From the NCBI GenBank assembly GCA_964459305.1, contig CAYWNA010000013.1, positions 1 through 64,000 on the forward strand: a DNA stretch of 64,000 nt, given 5' to 3'. This DNA is from CAYWNA01 sp964459305 (GTDB lineage Bacteria; Planctomycetota; Planctomycetia; Pirellulales; Pirellulaceae). Shown here piece by piece: positions 36,001-42,689 of this stretch. How positions within the stretch are numbered: the stretch's first letter is position 1; every line of letters begins with the position of its first letter. A program made the position numbers and the translations under genes. The notes below the pieces were generated by a model. The model was not told where the DNA came from. It saw only the letters and a list, made by a program, of their open reading frames with translations, and searched no databases.

Positions 36001-36326
36001 ACCACGATCAGATTCGCCAAGTTGTCAGCGTACGGCAGCACATTCCCGCTGAACTGATCGACCGACACCTTGCCGTTGATCCCGATCGATCGAAGATGCG
36101 TCCGGGCCTTCGCCACATTTTGGGCGTCGGAATCGAGGCCATGAACCAGGAAGCGGTCGTCAGCACGCAGCGCGGCAGTCAGCCGACCGTCTGCGCAACC
36201 GAGATGGACCACCAACCCGCCTTCAGCACCGGAGGCTTCTATCACCTCCCTGGCCAGGGCGTTAACGTCCGGCTCGGCGCCGGTCGCTTCGGACGACAAG
36301 AGCGCAGCGGCGAACAGAATCCACAT
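33072..36326 (-). CDS. Exported fusion of a methyltransferase-like domain and PQQ-type beta-propellers (paralogue A)
   Basis: 1084 residues. A short signal peptide (MWILFAAALLSSEATGAE) leads into a class I methyltransferase-like Rossmann domain (about 25-155): LVVHLGCADGRLTAALRADD as SAM motif I, HGLDSDAQNVAKARTHL as motif II, VLAPGGVAVTL later. About 170-1080 holds PQQ-like propeller blades (for example DAPSGETIATLEG, LNADTGEFLWKKEE, IDLETGDEIWRTPS, CLRASDGQLAWRF) in two groups. It is 10 bases after the double DUF1080 gene and has AGGAG eight bases before the ATG. Four heptanucleotide repeat arrays are inserted in frame (see repeats). A close paralogue lies at 39475. Function unknown; a Rossmann domain outside the cytoplasm would need a ligand there. 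Confidence 0.88.
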   Translation of the reverse strand: MWILFAAALLSSEATGAEPDVNALAREVIEASGAEGGLVVHLGCADGRLTAALRADDRFLVHGLDSDAQNVAKARTHLRSIGINGKVSVDQFSGNVLPYADNLANLIVVSGFGCQVSGEEIRRVLAPGGVAVTLDSQRSTLSSFRKPWPRELDEWSHYLHDASGNAVADDSVVGPPRHLQWIATPLYCRSHEWDSSVCALVSGGGRVFYILDEGLTGILDVRLPSKWSLVARDAFSGVPLWKRPLPQWGWRQWKRETIERRGKTVFRGAQRLHSPVVLPRRLVAAGDRLYATLGFRAPLSVLDAPSGETIATLEGTEGTDEILHSQGKLVLCCREIPATGTARGLGQAPSESIVALNADTGEFLWKKEEQKILPLSLAVSGNRVCFHTYDALVTIDLETGDEIWRTPSTAASGGRWAQWVTGSTVVARDNVILLLGPKELQAFSAATGDVLWTAPSPNGCGAAQPPDLFVAAGLVWSGGLDHNTNTRNPRNALINGLEETLVSKQGRDLLTGEVKKTVTVRNLIDFGHHFRCYRSKATERYLLWPKRGVEFLDLEGTDFDRCDWLRAPCRLGTMPSAGLLYVPPHQCFCYPGVLLNGFNALAPARESSVESPELTAEERIERGPAYADIRYPVSSIQDPDAWPTFRHDGRRSGATSTKVPDGVQVAWTTQVGERLSAPVVADGKVLVCEIDAHTVHCLDAAGGKKLWSHTVGGRVDSPPTICTFAAPPKGGATNSLCLFGSADGWVYCLRASDGQLAWRFRAAPSHRRVVMYDQVTSAWPVHGSVLVEDGVAYVSAGYSSFLDGGIYVYGLDTRTGKVLHEAHLEGPYPKIPEEPGWAWDMEGARSEILVSQGGYIYLRQVKFDKRLQLQETSRITRMGDRDVGLHLFSTSSLLDDSWYNRTFWMYSATWPGYYRANRGASKTGQLLVFDDSTTYGVRVYENKDVPVPWFIPGTGYQLFADDNDNEPVLAEKAANWDKGPGFTRSKPAKWTINVPVRARALVLAGDSLFFAGAPDMLEANDPLATFEGRGGGKLWAVSAKDGRKLAEIDLDSAPVLDGLIGACGKLYLSTKHGSVKCFSRERHQ
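34409..34443. repeat. Heptanucleotide tandem array, site 4 of paralogue A
   Basis: Five head-to-tail copies of NCYGGAT (TCTGGAT, CCTGGAT, GCTGGAT, ACTGGAT, ACCGGAT) inside coding DNA just before the second propeller (the segment before DPDAWPTFRHDGRRSG). Equivalent site in paralogue B: 41427. Confidence 0.9.
34485..34512. repeat. Heptanucleotide tandem array, site 3 of paralogue A
   Basis: Four copies: CAACTCT, GGACTCT, CAACACT, CGACTCT. It encodes part of the linker SSVESPEL between the propeller groups. Same unit as site 3 of paralogue B (41364) on the other strand. Confidence 0.88.
35902..35929. repeat. Heptanucleotide tandem array, site 2 of paralogue A
   Basis: Four copies: CTGAGGG, TCGAGCG, TTGAGAG, TCGAGAG. 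It encodes DSQRSTLSS between the methyltransferase-like domain and the ELDEW segment. Paralogue B carries a different heptamer (CCTGAAA) at this site. Confidence 0.88.
35975..36002. repeat. Heptanucleotide tandem array, site 1 of paralogue A
   Basis: Four copies: CTGAAAC, CTGACAC, CCGAAAC, CTGAAAC. It encodes FGCQVSG after VVSG in the methyltransferase-like domain. Paralogue B has the same unit here on the opposite strand (GTTTCAG). Confidence 0.9.
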
Positions 36327-36336
36327 GTGTCGTCTC

Positions 36337-37719
36337 CTAATCCAGCTTCTTGATCTGAATATTGCGGAACTTGACCGGGTCCTTGTGACCGTTGAAGCCG
36401 AAGTGACCTTTCATGACATCACGGCCTTCGAAGCGTTCCAGCGGATACATGAACTTATCGGGATCGACCTTGGAGACGTCGGTATCGAGAATCAAGTAGC
36501 CGTTGAGCTCGACCTTGGCGGTGGAGCCGATGATGGTGGATTCCTGGAAATTCCATTGGCCGGCCGGACGCAGATACCCGCGGTGGGCCGGGACACGTGC
36601 ATATACCGACGCGTGTGCCTGCTGCGGTTTGAGATCGTAGAACTTCTCGTGTTCCGGATCGTTGTACCGAGGATGGCCGTCGTCCAGCACCTGTAACTCG
36701 CAGAAACTGCCCCACGTGCCATGTCCTTCGCCCGGATAGCGGATCGCCAGACCGTTGTTGCCGCCTGGTGGCACTTCGAGTTCCAACCTCACCACAAAAT
36801 CGGCATACTGCTCTTCGGTGAACAAGGTGCCGCCCTTGTCCGGTCGGCACAGAATGGCCCCATCTTCGACCATGTAGTCGTCAACCGCACCGGCCCAGCC
36901 GGTCAGGTCTTTCCCGTTGAAAACGGACTCGAAGCCGGACGTGCTTTTCGAGGCGAGGATTGTATTGGCTTCCTCGAATTCGATCTCGCGGATAAAAATG
37001 TTCCGCCAGTAGATTTCGCCCCCGTGCGTCTGCAACTGGATGGGACCGACCTTGGGCAGCGGCTTGCGTTCGCCTTCAGGTTTTTTGCTGTCGAAGTAGT
37101 TGTGCATGCGTGCGTGGTCGACAACCAGCTGGTCGTTCATCCATACGCTCACGCGTTCGCCGACCATGACGATGCGAAATGCATTCCACTCGCCGAAGGG
37201 CTTGTCGGCCAGTACCAGCGGATGTCTGCCGGCGGCTTCGTCAGGATTGTTTCGCAGCCCGCCGCTGCCCTTGTCGGCCCCGCGCGGGAACTTCTTTTCG
37301 TCCGTGTAGTCCCAGATCTGTACCTGGGGAATTCCGCGCAGGTAGATTCCACTATCGGCTTTGGGCACCGTCTTGTATTCGATCAGTAGTTCGAAGTCGC
37401 CGTAGTATTTGTCCGTTGTCAGGTACAAACCATGGCCATCGTTGATCAGCTCGCCGTTTTCGACACGCCAGTGCTGTCTGATGTCCTCAAGGCTCGCAGC
37501 CTTCTTCTCGGCCAACTGTTCCGGCGGCAGAGCCATGTATACGCGCGGGTCTTCGGTCTTGGCTCCCCACCATCCATCGAGGCTTTTCCCATCGAATATG
37601 ACCGCGAATCCCTCCGGCGGTCTGTTCTGGTCCGCAAAAAGCCCGGTAGCCGTCGTGATGCTCAACACAGCAGCCAACATCAGCCACCCCATGGTCTTCG
37701 ATTTGTTGCGATTCTTCAT
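36337..37719 (-). CDS. Exported protein with two DUF1080 domains
   Basis: 460 residues from the ATG at 37719. Signal peptide MKNRNKSKTMGWLMLAAVLS. Domain 1 (about 35-245): FAVIFDGKSLDGWWGAKTED, LLIEYKTVPKADSGIYLRGI, EWNAFRIVMVGERVSVWMND, IYWRNIFIREI. Domain 2 (about 260-460): FESVFNGKDLTGWAGAVDDY, VRLELEVPPGGNNGLAIRYP, QWNFQESTIIGSTAKVELNG, GHFGFNGHKDPVKFRNIQI. Both are DUF1080 jelly rolls related to 3-keto-disaccharide hydrolases. Ten bases separate it from the giant propeller gene, so they are co-transcribed. An extra 26 codons upstream are open but lack a ribosome binding site; AGGGAG before 37719 supports this start. Confidence 0.9.
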   Translation of the reverse strand: MKNRNKSKTMGWLMLAAVLSITTATGLFADQNRPPEGFAVIFDGKSLDGWWGAKTEDPRVYMALPPEQLAEKKAASLEDIRQHWRVENGELINDGHGLYLTTDKYYGDFELLIEYKTVPKADSGIYLRGIPQVQIWDYTDEKKFPRGADKGSGGLRNNPDEAAGRHPLVLADKPFGEWNAFRIVMVGERVSVWMNDQLVVDHARMHNYFDSKKPEGERKPLPKVGPIQLQTHGGEIYWRNIFIREIEFEEANTILASKSTSGFESVFNGKDLTGWAGAVDDYMVEDGAILCRPDKGGTLFTEEQYADFVVRLELEVPPGGNNGLAIRYPGEGHGTWGSFCELQVLDDGHPRYNDPEHEKFYDLKPQQAHASVYARVPAHRGYLRPAGQWNFQESTIIGSTAKVELNGYLILDTDVSKVDPDKFMYPLERFEGRDVMKGHFGFNGHKDPVKFRNIQIKKLD

Positions 37720-37862
37720 CGTGCACAGTCTCCCTATTCTCTCTGGTTGGTGGATCGTCAACGCTCCCATTGTGTTCGGGTCGTCAGTGGCGTTCAATGG
37801 CCCGCGTCAAAAGAAGACACTTTCCGAATCCGATCTTCGAAAGTGGTAACTATCGAAACACT

Positions 37863-39095
37863 TCAACGCCTCAGCAGCGGCGGGAATTTGGGAAGCGGCA
37901 GTACACACAGGCCGGCGAGTGGAAGCAGAAAGGAACTCACTCGCAATGCCGTGGCCGTGCTCGTCAAATCGGCCAACGTCCCAAACGGTATCAACAGAAG
38001 CACCGAGACCGACCATGCTAGTCCCATCATGATACCGGACATCGCGCTGGCGCGGTCAGGGTGAAGTTCCTGGGCTACCACGATATTGATCGGCGTCGAG
38101 AGCGACATCAATGCACCACTCGCGACAAGCAGGACGAGAGTCGCTCCGTAAGAGACCTGCCACGCGGCGATCAGCGGCACAAAACCCAGGAAGCATGCAG
38201 CCAGCATCAATCGCCGCCGTTCGGTATAGTCGGAAACATAGCCGCCGGCCACGCCCCCTACGGCACACGCAAACAGGTATGCAGACAACAGAAACCGCCC
38301 CTCGGACTTCGACCATCCCCGTTCCGTGCTGTAGATGACAATGAAGCTGGTAACCGCCACGACGACCAGCGATCGCAAGACAACCGAGGCAAAAACAAGC
38401 CAAACCGAGCGAGAGTCCGGATGAAATAAAGATCGCCACGTCGGCAACTTCGGCGGCTTCTCCGACGAGGCCGTTTTGGGAATGAAGATCAGAACGGCGG
38501 CGGCCGTCACAAGGCCTAAAGGCATGAAGACCCAACTCATGTGTCGCGTCGCGTGCACGAGCAGCAGCGTGACAGCCAGCGGCGCCAAGGCGATGCCTAC
38601 CGCTCCGCCGTTGGAGTAGATCGACATAGCCAGACCGCGCCGCAGTCCTGCGAACCGGCTCGCCAACACGGCCCCGCTCGGATGAAACAAAGCCACGCCC
38701 ACCCCGCCCAGAGCGAGCAGTGCACCGAGCGAAACAGGGCCCGGCGCAAGACCAATGCAGCTCAGGAATATGGAGGCAATCACCAGCCCCAGCGCAAACA
38801 CACGCTTCTGGTCGAACCGTTCCAGAAAATGGCCCGCGATCGGCTGAAGCATGGAATTCGCCAGGCTGCCGACATTCACGAGGACCGTTACTGCAGTCAC
38901 GGACAATGCGAACGCCTCGCGAAAGTCCTGGATCAACGGCACCAGCAGCACCGCATATACGTCTCCAGCCAGGTGACCGCAGGCCAGGAGAACAACAACT
39001 CCGAACCAAGTCCTGTGATCGGCTGCAGCGTCATTGGCCCCAGCGCCCTCCGCGTTTTGGATACGTGTCACGATTTTGCGCTGACCTTTCTGCAC
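37863..39095 (-). CDS. MFS transporter, fosmidomycin-resistance (Fsr) type
   Basis: 410 residues, twelve hydrophobic segments. Features typical of the Fsr group: AGDVYAVLLVPLIQDFREAF in helix 1, GVALFHPSGAVLASRFAGLR, SIYSNGGAVGIALAP, and GYVSDYTERRRLMLA in the central loop, STPINIVVAQELHPDRASAM in helix 9-10. Family members are drug or metabolite exporters. It begins with GTG (39095), with GAGGGAG about 9 bases upstream. It is flanked by a small secreted protein gene and the double DUF1080 gene on the same strand (143 bases to the latter). A role in sugar efflux or uptake is possible from context only. Confidence 0.85.
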   Translation of the reverse strand: MQKGQRKIVTRIQNAEGAGANDAAADHRTWFGVVVLLACGHLAGDVYAVLLVPLIQDFREAFALSVTAVTVLVNVGSLANSMLQPIAGHFLERFDQKRVFALGLVIASIFLSCIGLAPGPVSLGALLALGGVGVALFHPSGAVLASRFAGLRRGLAMSIYSNGGAVGIALAPLAVTLLLVHATRHMSWVFMPLGLVTAAAVLIFIPKTASSEKPPKLPTWRSLFHPDSRSVWLVFASVVLRSLVVVAVTSFIVIYSTERGWSKSEGRFLLSAYLFACAVGGVAGGYVSDYTERRRLMLAACFLGFVPLIAAWQVSYGATLVLLVASGALMSLSTPINIVVAQELHPDRASAMSGIMMGLAWSVSVLLLIPFGTLADLTSTATALRVSSFLLPLAGLCVLPLPKFPPLLRR

Positions 39096-39110
39096 AGCGA
39101 CGATTCTCCC

Positions 39111-39329
39111 TCATTTCCTTGCGCGTTCGCGCCACGACCAGCGGAAGAGGTTGCGTGTGTCCACGTACCGCGCATCGCCGGAGGTCGAGCCGAGCACCAC
39201 GACCAAGAGATGATCGTCGCCTCGCTGGCCGCTGGAAACTCTCAGAAGCGGCGGCAATATCGCATCCAGCGGTGCGGCCGCAGAGGTTGATACCGCAAAT
39301 CCGAGAAGAAGCCAGAGGCCAATTCTCAT
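39111..39329 (-). CDS. Small exported protein
   Basis: 72 residues from the ATG at 39329 with AAAGG eight bases upstream. MRIGLWLLLGFAVSTSAAAP is a likely signal peptide. The mature part (about 52 residues) has no motif I recognise and ends in a basic tail (RWSWRERARK). It is 15 bases before the MFS gene. It may be a leader, or a small envelope protein. Modest confidence because it is short. Confidence 0.45.
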   Translation of the reverse strand: MRIGLWLLLGFAVSTSAAAPLDAILPPLLRVSSGQRGDDHLLVVVLGSTSGDARYVDTRNLFRWSWRERARK

Positions 39330-39474
39330 GCTTTGCCTTTCGGTGAGAATTCTACCAACACGCTTGATTCTCCCGCACGCGCGGGTAGATTCGAAGAGTT
39401 GTGATGAACGACGGCGGGTTATTGGCGATCCCGCAGTATAAGGTGGCAAGCGATTGAGATGAAGAGACGCAAGA

Positions 39475-42400
39475 ATGACGGATCAGAAGAACAACCAAAA
39501 GGCACTGTCCGTAGCGATTCTCGCAATTCTCTGCCTATCGAGACCCGTGCCGGCCGCGGAAGCTTCGTCCGGGGCTGAGATCCTCCGAGCCGCGGGCGTG
39601 TCGCGTGGGCTGATTGTGCATCTAGGCTGTGGGGACGGTCGGTTGACCGCGGATCTTCACACCGGCGAGAACTGCATCGTGCATGGCCTCGACGCCGATC
39701 CACACAACGTCCAAGAGGCGCAGGACCATTTGCGCCAGCTCGGTGTCCATGGTCCCGTGTCGGTCGAGCGGTGGCAAGGGCAACGGTTGCCGTATGCCGA
39801 CAACCTGGTGAACCTCATCATGGTTTCAGGTTTCAGTGTTCAGGTTTCAGGAGATGAGATAGCGCGCGTCCTTGCGCCGGGGGGCGTTGCGATGGTCAAG
39901 GGGGATTTGGGAGATACTGAAACCCGAAACCTGAAACCTGAAACCTTGTCGATCCTAGCTGGCTGGTCGAAGTTCGTCAAACCCGTTCCGCGAGAGTTGG
40001 ACGAATGGACGCACTGGCTTCACGGTCCGGACGGCAACGCGGTGTCGTCCGATACGGCGGTTGAGATCTCGCGCAATCTGCGCTGGGTCGTGGGGCCGCT
40101 TTGGAGTCGCCATCATGATTTCCCGCCCAGCGTCAGCGCCATGGTCTCGGCTGGAGGCAGGATATTCAGCATCATCGACGAGGCGCCGCCCGGCATCACG
40201 AGCCTGCCGGGACAATGGAAGCTGGTAGCTCGGGATGCTTTCAACGGTCTGTTGCTCTGGAAGCAACCCATTCCGGAATGGGGCTGGAAACACTGGGCGC
40301 AAACAGAAGTGCACCTGTTCAATCGCCAGCACGCGCCGGCTGAACTTCCACGCCGGCTGGTAGCCACGGGTAACCGAGTCTACGTCACGCTGGGCTTTCA
40401 CGCGCCGGTCAGTGAACTGGACGCGGAGACGGGCCGCATCATCAAGACCTATGATCAGACGCGGGGAGCTTCGGAGATTCTGTTGTTCAAGAACCGGCTG
40501 ATCCTTTCCGTCAGCCGGACCCAACCGTCGCGGAAGCCGAGCGCGATGTACGAAGCCGTTGGCAAAGACGTCGTCGTTCTCGATCCAGACACGGGCAGAA
40601 CGCTGTGGCGAAAGGGCCCGTACGCCGGTACGTTGGTATTGCCGGGCAACTTCCGACACCGGGCCGGCAACCTCTTTCTGGTAACAGGCGATGACGCGGT
40701 ATTCCTAGTGGAGCACGAATCGCTGGTCTGCCTCGAACTCGCAGACGGCAAAGAAAGGTGGCACGCACCGCGTCCGAAGCAAACGGAGAAGAGCCGGCTT
40801 CGCTCCGGCACGCTTCTGTCCAGTATGGCAACCCTCGTATTTCGAGACGACCGCCTCTACTTTGCGCAGATACAGGGCAAAGATCGGTTGGATGGGAACA
40901 GAGATCATGTATTGGCGGCGACGGTGCTGTGCATCGATGCCGCCACCGGAAAAACGGCATGGCAGCGCGACGGGGCGACCGTTACCTGCTCGGTCTCGCC
41001 GGACCTGTTCGTCACCGAGGAAGCCGTGTGGGTGTTCAAGCCGGGCGAAATGACGCTAGTGAGCCTCAATCGCGAGGATGGAAGCGTCATGAAAGAGATC
41101 GATGTGACCAAGGTGCTCAAAACCCGTCATCACGCCCGCTGCTACCGGAACAAGGCCACCCGCCGATTCATCCTCACGGCCAAGGAGGGCATTGAGTATA
41201 TCGATCTCAAGTCCGGCGGACTCACGACCTGTCACTGGCTGCGGGGCGGTTGTCGTTACGGCATCATGCCCGCCAACGGCATGATGTATGTACCACCCCA
41301 TTCATGCGGCTGTTTCGTCAACAGCAAGCTGAATGGGTTCATGGCTCTGGCGGCTGCGCGAGAGTTGAGTGTTGAGAGTCCAGAGTTGAGAGTCGAACAA
41401 CGGATCGAACGTGGCCCTGCATTCGAACAAATCGCAAATCGGAAATCGCAAATCCCAAATCCCAATGACTGGCCGACCTTTCGGCATGACAAACGCCGCG
41501 GCGGTTCGACCACGGCCGACGTGCCGACGGAACTCTCCCGCGTGTGGGTGACTGACTTGGGTGAGCCGCCGACCGCCCCCACCGTCGCGGGCCGGCACGT
41601 GTTCGTCGCCTTGCCGGAATCGTATCAAGTCTGCTGTCTGGATAACGATAGCGGCGATATCCGCTGGCGCTACACAGTCGGAGGCCGGGTGGATACGCCG
41701 CCGACCTACTATCGGGGCACGGTCCTTTTCGGATGCCGAGACGGCCACGTGTATTGCCTGACCGCACATGATGGGCGGCTGGCATGGCGTTTCCGGGCGG
41801 CGCCAAATGATACGCGGATCATGGCCCATGGTCGGCTTGAGTCTGCCTGGTCCGTCCACGGAAGCGTGCTGGTTGATGGAGGAAGGGCCATCGTGACGGC
41901 GGGCCGTTCGGCGCATCTGAATGGTGGGCTTTACCTGTTCGCACTCGATCCAAGCACAGGTAAACCGCTGTTCGAGAAACGTTTCACACCGGACAAAGAG
42001 TCAGCGGGGGAACTGGCCGGCGGCCTGTTGTCGGATATCCTCGTCAGCGACGGCCGATCGATCTGGATGCGCGGCAGCGAGTTAAACCTTGAGGGCCCTG
42101 GCGCAACAGCTCACAGAGAAACGCCCCCGTCCAAGGTCCTCGGTCGTGGCGAGTTTCACATCATCGCATCGGGTGGTTTTCTGGACGCTTCATGGTTCAA
42201 TCGATACTTCTGGTCTTATGGTGGTGCGCGGGCGCAATACCTCGTGCATAATGATCGGGCTGTCTACGGAATCAGCGCGTTTAAGGTGCGGAAGCATCGG
42301 GTCATGTGCGACTCCTTCGCACCATCCCGGAACGGATATGAGCTGTTTGCATCCAACAGGGCGGATCCGAAGAAGGGCTGGCGCCGGAACATCCCGCTGC

Positions 42401-42666
42401 GCGGACGGGCCATGATCGCCACCGCCGAACATCTCTTCATCGCCGGTGAACCGGATGTAGTTGATTCGGCCGATCCATGGGCGGCCTTCGAAGGCCGCAA
42501 AGGCGGCCGGCTCCAGGTACGGTCGAAAGAGACAGGGGAAAAACTTGCCGAAATCGCGCTTCCGGCAGCCCCGGTGTACGACGGTATGGCCGCGGCCGAG
42601 ACTCGCCTGTATGTGTCGCTCAGCAATGGTCAACTGGCGTGTTTCAGCGGCAGACCAAGTCCATGA
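39475..42666 (+). CDS. Exported fusion of a methyltransferase-like domain and PQQ-type beta-propellers (paralogue B)
   Basis: 1063 residues; a close paralogue of the minus-strand protein at 33072. A signal-like N-terminus (LSVAILAILCLSRPVPAAEA) precedes the Rossmann domain (LIVHLGCGDGRLTADLHTGE, HGLDADPHNVQEAQDHL, VLAPGGVAMVK). The propeller part follows after FVKPVPRELDEWTHWLHGPD (blades such as LDAETGRIIKTYDQ, LDPDTGRTLWRKG, LELADGKERWHAP, LTAHDGRLAWRF). Four heptanucleotide arrays occupy the same four sites as in paralogue A. Divergent from the small exported protein gene with 145 bases between, so the promoters for both operons lie there. No strong ribosome binding site. Confidence 0.88.
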   Translation: MTDQKNNQKALSVAILAILCLSRPVPAAEASSGAEILRAAGVSRGLIVHLGCGDGRLTADLHTGENCIVHGLDADPHNVQEAQDHLRQLGVHGPVSVERWQGQRLPYADNLVNLIMVSGFSVQVSGDEIARVLAPGGVAMVKGDLGDTETRNLKPETLSILAGWSKFVKPVPRELDEWTHWLHGPDGNAVSSDTAVEISRNLRWVVGPLWSRHHDFPPSVSAMVSAGGRIFSIIDEAPPGITSLPGQWKLVARDAFNGLLLWKQPIPEWGWKHWAQTEVHLFNRQHAPAELPRRLVATGNRVYVTLGFHAPVSELDAETGRIIKTYDQTRGASEILLFKNRLILSVSRTQPSRKPSAMYEAVGKDVVVLDPDTGRTLWRKGPYAGTLVLPGNFRHRAGNLFLVTGDDAVFLVEHESLVCLELADGKERWHAPRPKQTEKSRLRSGTLLSSMATLVFRDDRLYFAQIQGKDRLDGNRDHVLAATVLCIDAATGKTAWQRDGATVTCSVSPDLFVTEEAVWVFKPGEMTLVSLNREDGSVMKEIDVTKVLKTRHHARCYRNKATRRFILTAKEGIEYIDLKSGGLTTCHWLRGGCRYGIMPANGMMYVPPHSCGCFVNSKLNGFMALAAARELSVESPELRVEQRIERGPAFEQIANRKSQIPNPNDWPTFRHDKRRGGSTTADVPTELSRVWVTDLGEPPTAPTVAGRHVFVALPESYQVCCLDNDSGDIRWRYTVGGRVDTPPTYYRGTVLFGCRDGHVYCLTAHDGRLAWRFRAAPNDTRIMAHGRLESAWSVHGSVLVDGGRAIVTAGRSAHLNGGLYLFALDPSTGKPLFEKRFTPDKESAGELAGGLLSDILVSDGRSIWMRGSELNLEGPGATAHRETPPSKVLGRGEFHIIASGGFLDASWFNRYFWSYGGARAQYLVHNDRAVYGISAFKVRKHRVMCDSFAPSRNGYELFASNRADPKKGWRRNIPLRGRAMIATAEHLFIAGEPDVVDSADPWAAFEGRKGGRLQVRSKETGEKLAEIALPAAPVYDGMAAAETRLYVSLSNGQLACFSGRPSP
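39823..39850. repeat. Heptanucleotide tandem array, site 1 of paralogue B
   Basis: Four copies: GTTTCAG, GTTTCAG, TGTTCAG, GTTTCAG; the reverse complement of the CTGAAAC unit at site 1 of paralogue A. It encodes VSGFSVQVSG. Confidence 0.9.
39916..39945. repeat. Heptanucleotide tandem array, site 2 of paralogue B
   Basis: Four copies: ACTGAAA, CCCGAAA, CCTGAAA, CCTGAAA plus two bases. It encodes TETRNLKPET. The equivalent site of paralogue A has a different unit (TNGAGAG type). Confidence 0.9.
41364..41398. repeat. Heptanucleotide tandem array, site 3 of paralogue B
   Basis: Five copies: GTTGAGT, GTTGAGA, GTCCAGA, GTTGAGA, GTCGAAC. It encodes LSVESPELRVE, between propeller groups. Confidence 0.9.
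41427..41461. repeat. Heptanucleotide tandem array, site 4 of paralogue B
   Basis: Five copies: ACAAATC, GCAAATC, GGAAATC, GCAAATC, CCAAATC. It encodes IANRKSQIPNPN before DWPTFRHDKRRGG. The unit differs from the NCTGGAT unit at the same site of paralogue A. Confidence 0.9.
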
Positions 42667-42689
42667 GACGAATCCAAACGGAGTGAACC

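Noticed and set aside
34400..36010. Heptanucleotide arrays as CRISPR-like repeats
   Set aside because: Units are 7 bases without spacers and lie inside coding frames; nothing like repeat-spacer structure or cas genes.
38541..39290. 249-residue plus-strand frame opposite the MFS gene
   Set aside because: The opposite strand encodes twelve hydrophobic segments of a clear transporter; this frame is Arg/Gln/His-rich noise.
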